A model generated the notes under the pieces. That model was given only the letters and a program-made list of their open reading frames with translations. It was not told the origin of the DNA and ran no database searches. Source: an uncultured Anaerolineae bacterium (GTDB lineage Bacteria > Chloroflexota > Anaerolineae > Aggregatilineales > Phototrophicaceae). Taken from it: a stretch of 64,000 nucleotides of DNA. Location of the stretch: contig CAKQCB010000004.1 of the NCBI GenBank assembly GCA_934216615.1, positions 1 to 64,000 of the forward strand, written 5' to 3'. Shown one piece after another: positions 8,079-17,054 of this stretch. The number at the start of each line of letters is the position of its first letter. The stretch's first letter is position 1. The position numbers were made by a program, and so were the translations under genes.

Positions 8079-8540
8079 ATGCAGTCCTTGTATGCCAGAG
8101 AGCGCCTCATTTTTAAAACCAACCGTAACGTGAAGAAGATTCCGTTTGTTGAACTGCATGACGGACGATTACAAGGGGTGGTTTCCAGCGGTTCCGATAT
8201 TGAACGGGTGTACGTCTCATATTTTGATGCAGGCACGCACACCTATTATTGCAGTACCAACAATAATCGTCCGTGTGGTGGGTTGCGTGGTTTCCCGTGT
8301 GGGCATCTTTCCGAACTGCTCGAAGAAGCGATCAAACAGTATGGGTTTGAAGAAGTCGTGCGCTTCCTCAAACTTCCCGAAGATATCGAAAAACTGCCGC
8401 ATGCCATCTTAAAAGAGATGAAAGGGAGCACCGGCGTTCCCAGTGGGGAAGTTTTCGCGCGTTTCCTCAGTTATTTGCAGTTGTTAGACCTGCCTTCCAG
8501 CCATGCTCCACTGCTAGAAATGGATTGGTTTATCGAATGA
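8079..8540 (+). CDS. Small SWIM-like zinc-finger protein
   Basis: A 153-residue protein with a C-x6/7-C-x6-C-x-H arrangement (YCSTNNNRPCGGLRGFPCGH at about residues 57-76), close to the CxC...CxH ligand pattern of SWIM zinc fingers. The rest has no recognisable domain. SWIM proteins are regular members of clusters that also encode MoxR ATPases, vWA proteins and DUF5682, as here, so the context supports the call. It is the first gene of the operon, and its stop overlaps the next start (ATGA). It may give DNA- or protein-binding specificity to the complex; this is inferred. Confidence 0.6.
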   Translation: MQSLYARERLIFKTNRNVKKIPFVELHDGRLQGVVSSGSDIERVYVSYFDAGTHTYYCSTNNNRPCGGLRGFPCGHLSELLEEAIKQYGFEEVVRFLKLPEDIEKLPHAILKEMKGSTGVPSGEVFARFLSYLQLLDLPSSHAPLLEMDWFIE

Positions 8541-9910
8541 TACCTCTGCCTAACGACATCGCCCTCACCGATGATTTTATTGCGCAATTGGATGCATGTT
8601 GGTTCGCAGGGTTCGCCCAACTTTCAGGACAGCATCAACAGACGTTGGCACAATTGGGCAGCATCTTCGCAGGCAGTCCTTTGGAAACCCCGCTTAAAAA
8701 CGCGATTCAGTCGATCACACAAGGGATGTATCAACCTGAGCATTTTCAAGTCTTGGCGTTGGCGCGCGTCGCTTTACAAGGCGCACAGTTTGAGCGCCTA
8801 CAAGAAGCGCTTTTGAAACACCTCAACCGCCCGCTGGAGAGCGAAACCTCGCTCAGCCCCGCGACCATCGAACCCGCCCAACCTGTCGTGAAAGGCGCGG
8901 CCTATTGGCTGACGGATATCGCCTTGCGGGGCTTTTCACGCTTAGAAACCAAAGAAATTGCCATCATCGACAGCACGCTCATCCAGTTACAAAACGACCC
9001 TGCTTTGATGCCCCTCAGCACCTTGTTATACGGGTTCATGGATGAGCTGGTCGGCTTAGTCCCCACTGTGGATGTGAACACGATCCCGTTATTTCGTTGG
9101 GTCGATTTGTGGTGCGCTTCGATGGTCATGACCACGCATCATCCACCCCAACCGAACCCGACCCCGATCAGCGGTGAGCTGTCTCTGATGGGTGTAGAAT
9201 GGCGCGTACAAGGTCGCTTGATCAGCGCGGTGTTCTATGGCATTTTGACCCAAGACGAGGGCGCTCGTTGGGTACAGACGACCTTTTCCACTTACAAAGT
9301 GACCGCCATCGAACGTGATGAGGCACGCCTGTTACTGCCCCAAACGCGCCCTCTCTTAGAGGCGCTCAAAGCGGGGACGGTCTTACGCTTAAATCAAATG
9401 CCGTATTTGGCGACGGGACATCTGCTTTGGGATGAAGCCAGCGTCAGCGCGGGCGGAAGCTATAAATTAGCTGACGTTGCCCAAACCTATCTGGCGGTGG
9501 ATGCGCCATCCCCACTGCACAGCACGCCAGTCCCGCCCGAAAAACGTCATCCGGTGCATCTCGCCATCCCGATTTTCTTGGCGGGGTACAGCTTGAATTT
9601 AGTCGAACATACGACGAATGAAGGGACGATCACGGCGGGTGAACTGACGTTCCCGCTAGAAGATCGGCGTGTGCATCAAACTGAGCTTGACCCTGAAGAA
9701 CTGGCGAAACAAGCATTTGTCATCGGCCTGCTTCGCTACGACGATCAACAATTCACCTTCCATCCGATTGCGGCGGCCAATAAAAAAGGCAAGCCTATTT
9801 TTGTTGGCGTGGGCGAAACGCTCAAGTTGTTTGAAAAGCCGTCCAATAAAAGCACGATTGCCCTTTTACAAGAACGCGCAAGCCGTCTACTGCGGGAGAA
9901 AAATTCATGA
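8537..9910 (+). CDS. Unrecognised component of the MoxR-vWA-DUF5682 operon
   Basis: A 457-residue soluble protein that I do not recognise. It has no signal peptide, membrane segment, nucleotide-binding loop or metal motif. The first 150 residues look helical; the rest is mixed with several strand-rich segments. The start chosen is the ATG at 8537, which overlaps the stop of the SWIM-like gene as ATGA, rather than an in-frame TTG at 8525. Its own stop overlaps the ATG of the vWA gene in the same way. This tight coupling on both sides says that its product works with its neighbours, possibly as the adaptor or substrate-binding part of the complex. Confidence 0.75.
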   Translation: MIPLPNDIALTDDFIAQLDACWFAGFAQLSGQHQQTLAQLGSIFAGSPLETPLKNAIQSITQGMYQPEHFQVLALARVALQGAQFERLQEALLKHLNRPLESETSLSPATIEPAQPVVKGAAYWLTDIALRGFSRLETKEIAIIDSTLIQLQNDPALMPLSTLLYGFMDELVGLVPTVDVNTIPLFRWVDLWCASMVMTTHHPPQPNPTPISGELSLMGVEWRVQGRLISAVFYGILTQDEGARWVQTTFSTYKVTAIERDEARLLLPQTRPLLEALKAGTVLRLNQMPYLATGHLLWDEASVSAGGSYKLADVAQTYLAVDAPSPLHSTPVPPEKRHPVHLAIPIFLAGYSLNLVEHTTNEGTITAGELTFPLEDRRVHQTELDPEELAKQAFVIGLLRYDDQQFTFHPIAAANKKGKPIFVGVGETLKLFEKPSNKSTIALLQERASRLLREKNS

Positions 9911-11268
9911 GCGTGACGACAGACCGCCGTCAAGTGGTGTATTGGCGAATGCTTTCCGCCATGTTTGGGTTTGAAGAACTCGCGCCGAATTTCGAGACGA
10001 TGGCGGGCGAGGTGGCGAAAGAGGTCGGTCTGCCCGAAATGATCTTGCAACCGAATTTATCCACCGATAATTTTCTACAACGTTACCCTGAGCTTGAAAA
10101 AGAATTTTCGCTCGACCTTGAGGACGACACGGGCGACACGGTACGGCGCGCCTTCGTCATCTCGCGGTTGATGCTCAGCACCTTCGGGCCGATCACCCAA
10201 CAACAGCACATCAGCGCCGCGCAGTACAGCCAATGGCTGAAAGATTTAGGCCATTTAGAACGCGCTTTGGGATATGAAAGCGGCTCGTTACGGGGCAAAG
10301 GCTCAGGCATCGGGTCAGGTGGAACGGGCGCTTCTGACGCGCCCAGTGGCTTCGGGCCGATGGTTTCGGAAGAAGATTTGCGTCATGTCATTCAAGGCTT
10401 AGAGCAAGACTTGATCGATAAGATGCAGATTCACGAAATTCTGAAAGATGACAAACTCGCGTCCGAACTCAAACCGTCGATGCCGTTGATCGAACAACTG
10501 CTTCGCGCCAAGTCGGATATTTCAGGGAAAGCATTAGGTCACGCCAAACGCTTGATCCGTCAATACGTGGACGAACTGGCCGAAATCCTCAAGCTGGAAG
10601 TGTACCAAGCGCCATCCGGCAAAGTCGATACGTCCATCCCCCCGCGCAAGGTCTTTCGCAATCTTGACCTGAAACGTACCATCTGGCGCAACCTGCCCAA
10701 TTACAACACCGACGAACGCCGTCTGTACGTGAACCAACTGTATTACAAACAGACCGCGCGCAAAAAATTACCCGTTCGCTTGATCGTGGTGGTCGATCAG
10801 TCCGGCTCGATGGTGGATGCGATGGTGCAGTGTACCATCCTCGCGTCGATCTTCGCGGGTTTGCCGAATGTCGATGTGCATCTGATCGCCTTTGATACCA
10901 ACGTCCTCAACCTGAGCGAGTACATCCATGACCCCTTTGAAGTCTTGATGCGCACGAATCTCGGCGGGGGAACGCACATCAATTATGCGCTGAACGTCGC
11001 CTCTGAATTGATCTTAGAACCGAAGCGTACCGCGCTGGTACTCATCACTGACTTTTACGAAGGTGGAAGTCATCAAACCTTGCTCGACACGATCAAACGC
11101 ATGATCGAGTCGGGGGTGCATTTCTTCCCGGTGGGTGCTGTGACCAGTTCCGGTTACTTCAGCGTGGATCAGTGGTTCCGCACCCAATTGAAACAACTGG
11201 GCAAGCCGATTTTGACAGGAAGCCCAAAACAGCTTATTCGCGATCTTAAACAAATCATTGTCATCTAA
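9907..11268 (+). CDS. vWA-domain protein with complete MIDAS, MoxR partner
   Basis: A 453-residue protein. The N-terminal 290 residues are largely helical with a Gly/Ser-rich linker at about 125-148. The C-terminal von Willebrand A domain has all three MIDAS elements: D297-Q-S299-G-S301, T356 in the GGGTH loop, and D382 in LITDFY. It would bind a divalent metal and a partner protein. MoxR ATPases typically act with such vWA proteins in metal-chelatase or chaperone-like remodelling, and the MoxR gene follows after 17 bp. The start overlaps the preceding stop (ATGA). Confidence 0.88.
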   Translation: MSVTTDRRQVVYWRMLSAMFGFEELAPNFETMAGEVAKEVGLPEMILQPNLSTDNFLQRYPELEKEFSLDLEDDTGDTVRRAFVISRLMLSTFGPITQQQHISAAQYSQWLKDLGHLERALGYESGSLRGKGSGIGSGGTGASDAPSGFGPMVSEEDLRHVIQGLEQDLIDKMQIHEILKDDKLASELKPSMPLIEQLLRAKSDISGKALGHAKRLIRQYVDELAEILKLEVYQAPSGKVDTSIPPRKVFRNLDLKRTIWRNLPNYNTDERRLYVNQLYYKQTARKKLPVRLIVVVDQSGSMVDAMVQCTILASIFAGLPNVDVHLIAFDTNVLNLSEYIHDPFEVLMRTNLGGGTHINYALNVASELILEPKRTALVLITDFYEGGSHQTLLDTIKRMIESGVHFFPVGAVTSSGYFSVDQWFRTQLKQLGKPILTGSPKQLIRDLKQIIVI

Positions 11269-11285
11269 AGCGACGAGGAATCCCT

Positions 11286-12392
11286 ATGTCAGAAATTATT
11301 CTCCGTGCCCCAGCCGAAACCAAATATGCCGACGAACTGAAGCGCCTTGCCGACCTTGATACCAACGAGCGCCCGCGCTCATGGAACCTTTCCCCGCAGA
11401 TGGTACGCGCCTTCATCCTTGGCGACGCGAAGTTAGGCATCGACCAAAAGTGGTTTGGTGAACAAGCTGTGGTCGAACAAGCGATTGTGACGCTGGTTTC
11501 AGATCGGGGTCTGTTGTTGATCGGCGACCCGGGAACGGGCAAAAGTTGGTTGGCCGAATTACTCGCCGCCGCAATTTCGGGAAGCTCAACCTATGTCGTG
11601 CAGGGAACCGCAGGCACGTCCGAAGACCAGATCAAATATTCGTGGAATATCGCGATGGTGATCGCGGGCGGTCAATCGCACGATTCGATGATCCCATCCC
11701 CCATCATGACCGCGATGCAGCGGGGTGCGATGGGTCGCTTTGAAGAACTCACTCGCTGTCCGAGCGATGTTCAAGACGCGCTGATCTCGATCATGAGTGA
11801 AAAATACATCGCCATTCCCGAACTCAAAAGCGATAACACGATCTTTGCCCGACAGGGGTTTAACATCATCGCCACCGCCAACAGCCGTGATCGTGGTGTG
11901 AACGAGCTGTCATCTGCGCTGAAACGGCGCTTCAATTTTGTGCATATCCCCGTCGTGACGAACAAGAAACAAGAACGCGAAATCGTCATGTTCCGCACGC
12001 GCGAACTGCTCAATCGTCAAAATATGAGCGTGGAAGTCCCGCCTGCATTATTAGACCTTCTGCTTCAAACATTCAGTGATTTGCGCGATGCCAGCGCCGC
12101 CGCGACTTCGGACGAGGGGCGCTTAGAATCCGCATTATCCACGGCAGAACAGATCGGCGTGTTAGAAGATGCCCTGCTCCATTCAGCCTATTTTGCCGAC
12201 GCGACCTTAACCCCCGAAATTCTGGCACGTTCGCTGATCGGCACGCTCGTCCGTCGCATGCCGGAAGATTCCGCCGTGATGAATAAATTCTGGCATACCG
12301 TCGTCGCTGAACACAGCAAAAAAGTCGGCAAAGAATGGGCTGACTTTTTGAAGGGCGGGCAAGATGTGATGAAGTCAATGAAGACCAAATAG
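11286..12392 (+). CDS. MoxR-family AAA+ ATPase
   Basis: A 368-residue AAA+ protein with Walker A at G80DPGTGKS87, a Walker B-like RFEELTR segment in which the acidic pair follows an atypical 'GRFEEL' strand, and a sensor 1/arginine region in NIIATANSRDRGVNELSSALKRRF. This is the MoxR/chelatase-like clade, whose members form rings that remodel targets together with vWA proteins. Its partners are probably encoded on either side: vWA upstream and DUF5682 only 6 bp downstream. Confidence 0.9.
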   Translation: MSEIILRAPAETKYADELKRLADLDTNERPRSWNLSPQMVRAFILGDAKLGIDQKWFGEQAVVEQAIVTLVSDRGLLLIGDPGTGKSWLAELLAAAISGSSTYVVQGTAGTSEDQIKYSWNIAMVIAGGQSHDSMIPSPIMTAMQRGAMGRFEELTRCPSDVQDALISIMSEKYIAIPELKSDNTIFARQGFNIIATANSRDRGVNELSSALKRRFNFVHIPVVTNKKQEREIVMFRTRELLNRQNMSVEVPPALLDLLLQTFSDLRDASAAATSDEGRLESALSTAEQIGVLEDALLHSAYFADATLTPEILARSLIGTLVRRMPEDSAVMNKFWHTVVAEHSKKVGKEWADFLKGGQDVMKSMKTK

Positions 12393-12398
12393 GGGCGC

Positions 12399-15059
12399 AT
12401 GATGCTCGATCAACTAAGACAGCAGTTAGAGCAAACCGCGGCTGAGTTTACGGGGGAATCACAAACTTTAGGCGACCTCTTACGTACCTTCAGCCGTGAT
12501 GTCGAACGGGCGCTCAACGAACCGCTGGAAATATTTCCCGTCGCGCACCATTCGCCCGCGTCCGCTTTGCATATGGTGCGACGGCTTCAAGAACGCCAGC
12601 CGAAAGTAATTTATATCGAACTGTGCGAAGACATGCGCGGGATCGTCAGCAATCTTGAGCATTGTAAACTGCCTGTAGCATTACAAGCATTTGCGTCCGA
12701 AAGCCCGATCATCCCTACGGACAAACTGCCTGTGACGGTTGTCGCCCCACTCACCGAAGCGTCCGCCGAATATCAAGCCATCGCCTACTGCATGCAAAAC
12801 CCCGAAACGCAGTTGGTCTTTGTAGACCGCGCGGTAGATTATGTCTTTCAATGGAAAGAATTTGACGATGACGCACCCAACGCAACCGATGACGAACCAC
12901 CCGACGAAGAAGCGGCCTTGCACGCCTCAGCGGTGGGCGTTGAAATCGGCGCTTTGAAACCAACTTTTGACCAGTTTTTGCATCTCTTGTTGAAGCACAG
13001 CAACACCCGCACATTTGCCGAATGGTGGGAAGAATATGTCGAACGGGCGATCATCGGCGCAGACCTCGCCGTGTATAAACAGGTGATGTTCCTTGTCGGC
13101 AGTTTGATCCGTCATTTAGGCCGACGGCCTGAAGATGTCGCGGTGGATGAACTGCGCGAAAAATATATGTGGACGCGCATGAAACAACACATGCGCCAGC
13201 ATCATATCGCCCCCGAAGATGCGATTCATATTTGTGGGGCAGCCCATGCCGCCAGTACCGTCCCCGAATTTGGCACACAAACCGATCTCATCTGGGAAGA
13301 TTTACCCCCCTTGAGCGAGACGCAATGGTTGTTTGGGCTGATCCCATCCAGTTTCGTGGCGATTGAGTATCAATTTGGGCATCCGGCAGGGACAGTTTCG
13401 CTGGCTGAAAGCACATGGCAAAAGAGCCTGCGGGCGGCGCAGTTATCACCCTTCACGTTGGGGAAAAAGCCGACGAAGCGCAAAGCCAATCCTAAAACCC
13501 AACCCCCGCCTACGTCTAGCGCATTGGTCAACTTTTTGACCCAACCGCCTGAATTTGCGCTGGCAGATCATGATCAACTATTGGACTGGTGCACACGCAT
13601 CGTCGCGTCGGCACGTAACAATGGCTATCTCGCCAGCACCGCCGACAGCATCGCAATTTACGAAACCTCTTTCTTGCTCGCCAATATCCGCAGTCGGATG
13701 CACCCTTCGGCCAACGATTTCATCGACGCCGCCATCACCTGTTTAGAGAAAGATCGCACGCCTAAAAAACGCAACATCACCCAACTGTGTCAGATGTTAT
13801 TAGGCGGGAATCGAGTGGGCACCGTCGGCTATGAATCCCTGCCCCCGCTGGCGCAGAATATCTATGATCGCCTTGCGCCGTTGGGGATCGATTTGTTCGC
13901 CAAGACGAACCAACGCGCCTTGATGGATTTCACCAAAAATCCTGAACTGCGTGATTGTTCGGAGTTGCTGTGGCGTTTACATTACATGCTCGGCAATCAC
14001 GTTGTTCAGCCGATCATGGGGGAACGCAAACTCGGCCATGTTTCGACGCAAGAATCTTGGGAAGTCCGCATTGGGAAATATCAGGGTGAGGTGATCCAGC
14101 TCGGCTACGAAGGCGTGAGTTTGGAACAGGTCTTGGAAGGGCGTATGCGTCAGCGGGCATTTGCCGACGATGCCACCACGCCCATCGTGTTACACACGGC
14201 GGAAGCCAGCATCTTGTACTTGAGCAGTGCGCGCCTCACCCGCGAATTTGGCGACCATGCCACCCATCTACTCTCTCAAGAGGTCAGCGCCAGCCATGCG
14301 CCCGAAATCTTTGACCGCGCGCGCCGTCTCACGCATTACTATCGCATGACCCCCGAAGGATTGCCCCATTGGTTAGAAAATTTTGTCGGTACGGGGTACA
14401 CCCACTACGGTTCTTTATTGCCCAATGCCATGTCCGATAACGGAACCGAACCGCAAGCGATTGCGGGGATGTTCGGGTTCATCTTCACGCTCGAGAGCCT
14501 CGCCCTTTCGGTGGGATGTTCTCGCGAACAGATCATCATCAGCTTACAGCAGGTCGATCAAGAGGCGACGCCCGCCGAAAAAATCGGCTTGTTGTGGACA
14601 GCGGAATGGCTGTTGAATATGCGCACGGTCATATCTATGCGCGAATTTTTGACCGACGTCATGACGAATCCGTTACGGTTACAAGCGCTTCCCAATTACC
14701 TGACAGGGTATATTTTGGCGCTGTCGTTCGCGCCTCGTATCGCTCGTTTTGTGGTGGAAATTTTGAGCAATATCTTTGTGCATGTGACGGACGCGGTTTT
14801 GATTCCTTGGCTTCCCAGCCTGATGCTCCAATTGCGCGATAATAAAGCAGTGCTAGCCCCCCTCCTCAAAGAAGCATCGGGGATTTTCCCCACGTCGATG
14901 GCAGGGTTTCACGATTGGCATCCGCAGTGGCTTAGCGACGCCCCGCCCGTCGATGCGAACGCTGAAGTCACCCTCAACGCAGATCAAGAGGCGATCCGCA
15001 GTTTGCTGTTGGGGTCATCAGAAATCATGGATCGGTTAAGTCAGTTTGTTGGGGGGTAG
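12399..15059 (+). CDS. DUF5682 protein with TIKI/EreA/ChaN-like N-terminal signature
   Basis: An 886-residue soluble protein, the last gene of the operon. Near residue 49 it has VAHHSPAS followed by a KVIYIELCED strand, and near 280 an IHICGAAHAAS segment. A first histidine motif paired with a late GxxH motif is characteristic of the TIKI/TraB/EreA/ChaN hydrolase-like superfamily, which supports a metal-dependent hydrolase or haem-binding role for the first 300 residues. The remaining 550 residues are helical with no known motif. DUF5682 proteins are repeatedly encoded beside MoxR and vWA genes. The family is fairly sure; the activity is inferred. Confidence 0.75.
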   Translation: MMLDQLRQQLEQTAAEFTGESQTLGDLLRTFSRDVERALNEPLEIFPVAHHSPASALHMVRRLQERQPKVIYIELCEDMRGIVSNLEHCKLPVALQAFASESPIIPTDKLPVTVVAPLTEASAEYQAIAYCMQNPETQLVFVDRAVDYVFQWKEFDDDAPNATDDEPPDEEAALHASAVGVEIGALKPTFDQFLHLLLKHSNTRTFAEWWEEYVERAIIGADLAVYKQVMFLVGSLIRHLGRRPEDVAVDELREKYMWTRMKQHMRQHHIAPEDAIHICGAAHAASTVPEFGTQTDLIWEDLPPLSETQWLFGLIPSSFVAIEYQFGHPAGTVSLAESTWQKSLRAAQLSPFTLGKKPTKRKANPKTQPPPTSSALVNFLTQPPEFALADHDQLLDWCTRIVASARNNGYLASTADSIAIYETSFLLANIRSRMHPSANDFIDAAITCLEKDRTPKKRNITQLCQMLLGGNRVGTVGYESLPPLAQNIYDRLAPLGIDLFAKTNQRALMDFTKNPELRDCSELLWRLHYMLGNHVVQPIMGERKLGHVSTQESWEVRIGKYQGEVIQLGYEGVSLEQVLEGRMRQRAFADDATTPIVLHTAEASILYLSSARLTREFGDHATHLLSQEVSASHAPEIFDRARRLTHYYRMTPEGLPHWLENFVGTGYTHYGSLLPNAMSDNGTEPQAIAGMFGFIFTLESLALSVGCSREQIIISLQQVDQEATPAEKIGLLWTAEWLLNMRTVISMREFLTDVMTNPLRLQALPNYLTGYILALSFAPRIARFVVEILSNIFVHVTDAVLIPWLPSLMLQLRDNKAVLAPLLKEASGIFPTSMAGFHDWHPQWLSDAPPVDANAEVTLNADQEAIRSLLLGSSEIMDRLSQFVGG

Positions 15060-15074
15060 AGGTTGGCCGTTACG

Positions 15075-15267
15075 CACCTCACCTGCCGCGCTTAGCCGTC
15101 CTCTCTATGGGGAGAGGATAAAGGCGCGTTTCTCATTTTGAGGTAGGTTATATTTCGCGGACAGGGCAAGTCACCGACTTGCCCCTACAAAATCATATTT
15201 CTAACGTAATTCTTTCCGTCCTCTTCCCACGGAGAGGGCACGATAGCGGAGCTATCGGGGTGAGGGC
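15075..15267. repeat. Palindromic intergenic repeat with CACCTCACC/GGTGAGG ends (copy A)
   Basis: A unit of about 190 bp bounded by CACCTCACC (15075-15083) and GGTGAGGG (15259-15266). Inside are nested inverted repeats: CCTCTC..GGGGAGAGG, GGGCAAGTC..GACTTGCCC, CCTCTTCCCACGGAGAGG and CGATAGC..GCTATCG. The same layout recurs at 25.09 and 25.31 kb. It has no coding capacity and sits in the gap between convergent genes. Confidence 0.85.
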
Positions 15268-15269
15268 TC

Positions 15270-15309
15270 AACACAAGAGGCGGACGAGATAAAGTCCGCC
15301 TCTTGTGTT
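15270..15309 (-). terminator. Long perfect hairpin between convergent genes
   Basis: A perfect 15-bp inverted repeat (15270-15284 with 15295-15309, core ACAAGAGGCGGA) with a 10-nt loop lies 20 bp after the stop codon of the minus-strand metallopeptidase gene. There is no T-run on either side, so it may act as a transcription block or mRNA-end protector rather than a textbook terminator. Confidence 0.55.
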
Positions 15310-15328
15310 ACAGATTCTTAAGGTGATT

Positions 15329-16957
15329 TTAGCCTAACGGTTCGAAGTAGACCGCATCAAAGGTGTAGGTTGGTTCGGGCAACTCAAAGCTCTTGGGGGT
15401 GCTGAAGTCGATGTCATAGCGCATGTATTGGCAATTCACAACATCTTCAGCAACATCGGTGTTAAAGGCCATCAGGTAGTAATGTTCATAACCTTCAGTA
15501 TTGATGTTACCACCACGTCCCAGATCAAACGCGACCACTTCGCTATCAGTCACGCCTACACCCCAAAGAACCGTATTGTTACTGTCGTTGGTGATGCTGG
15601 CGAAATACTGACCCGCGGGCGCAGTCACTTCAAAGTAGTTCGCGCCCATTTCTTGAATGCCCTCACCACGGAAGCTGTAACGTCCACTCGTGGGGATAAC
15701 ATTCTCTAACCAGAGCGTGTTGTTAAATTCATACCCTAATTCATAATCGCGGGCGATATTGCGCAAGCGATAGTAGGCTACCATGTCGGGCAGGGTGGTG
15801 TCATAGGCTTCAAACGTGGCTTCTAAGGTTTCAAACCCGTCGTAGATGGCGACGTTGCTCCACCAATCTTGCACAAATTGAGCGCCGTAAAGTTCATTCA
15901 TGCCTTCGATGAACGGCCATTCGCCATACATGACGATGCCGGATGGATCGTTTTCAGTGCCGAAGCAGAGTTCAGGATAATCATACGCAGTGTTGACATA
16001 CCCCGTCGCGTCTTCGTCTTTTAAGAACACGGCGGTTTCCATGTAAGAGGCGGTCGCTTCATAGAACCATGAGTGACTGTCATTCACATCATACCCAAAT
16101 TGGATGGCGTGATGGAATTCGTGAGCGAACGTAGCACGCATCAAGGCGATGGCGCTTCCACCGTCTACGTCGGCAAAGTCATTTTCAATGGCGATGTAGC
16201 TGACTGCGGCATATTCTTCTACGGCTTCGGTATTCGGGTTGTCGCCCACAATCGATTCAGGTGAGGCATAGCCGATGGCGCTTTCGCCTTGACCGATCAA
16301 GTCGATCATGTAAATGTCATAACGACCATCTCCCCCCATAAAGCCGTCGTCGGGCGGGGCGGGCCAACCCATACGGTTGATTTCAATTTCCCAAACTTCT
16401 TCCGCCGTGAGCGCGACCGCATCAATGACGGATTCATCGGTGACCGCATCATGCCCTTCGAGGGTGTAGTGAATACGGAAATGTTCCGTATCGCGGTACA
16501 GCATGGGACCGCTCAGTTGAATACGGGTGATGAGGGTCAATCCGTCTAAGACAGAAGCATCATTCCCCACCGTGATTTGTACTTCAAAGTTACCGCTGGT
16601 CGAGGAATCGTAGCGGGTGACTTCGAGCGTATACGTTCCGCTTTCGTCCACACCGTACCCAAACGCAGAACCGTAGGTGTCACGGTTACGATCATCGTTG
16701 TTGGCGACGATATGACCGCCATCATCGATGAGGGTGATCACCGTGTCCAGATTGCCAGAGGTAGGGTCTGCAATCACCAAAATATATTGGCCTGCCGTTA
16801 AGTTTAAGCTGTATAAGGCAGTTTCTGAGTTATTGTTGATTCTGCCTGTGAATTCATATTCGCCAACACCATCAACATCTACTTGGGCGACGACACTCAA
16901 CGCTGTAGTGAGTAAAATCCCACTCATAAATACGGCAAGTAAATTTTTAAACTTCAC
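15329..16957 (-). CDS. Secreted metallopeptidase with pre-peptidase domain (HEFHH)
   Basis: A signal peptide (residues 1-25) is followed by a pre-peptidase C-terminal-type beta-sandwich (about 30-130, with LYSLNLTAGQYILVI and SGTYTLEVTRYD). The peptidase region carries the zinc motif HEFHHAIQFGYD near residue 290 and a downstream Glu in FYEATASYMET, a gluzincin-like arrangement similar to the MXAN_6640 group. It is probably extracellular. The start is GTG at 16957 because TAGGAG lies 6 bp upstream. It is divergent from the thrombospondin-repeat protein. Confidence 0.82.
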   Translation of the reverse strand: MKFKNLLAVFMSGILLTTALSVVAQVDVDGVGEYEFTGRINNNSETALYSLNLTAGQYILVIADPTSGNLDTVITLIDDGGHIVANNDDRNRDTYGSAFGYGVDESGTYTLEVTRYDSSTSGNFEVQITVGNDASVLDGLTLITRIQLSGPMLYRDTEHFRIHYTLEGHDAVTDESVIDAVALTAEEVWEIEINRMGWPAPPDDGFMGGDGRYDIYMIDLIGQGESAIGYASPESIVGDNPNTEAVEEYAAVSYIAIENDFADVDGGSAIALMRATFAHEFHHAIQFGYDVNDSHSWFYEATASYMETAVFLKDEDATGYVNTAYDYPELCFGTENDPSGIVMYGEWPFIEGMNELYGAQFVQDWWSNVAIYDGFETLEATFEAYDTTLPDMVAYYRLRNIARDYELGYEFNNTLWLENVIPTSGRYSFRGEGIQEMGANYFEVTAPAGQYFASITNDSNNTVLWGVGVTDSEVVAFDLGRGGNINTEGYEHYYLMAFNTDVAEDVVNCQYMRYDIDFSTPKSFELPEPTYTFDAVYFEPLG

Positions 16958-17054
16958 GGAAAACTCCTACTTAATCAAGATTGTAATGTGGGTTGGCAGA
17001 ACATACTTATAATAAACATGCCTATCATTCCACAGAATTTCAGAAAAGTGCGTA

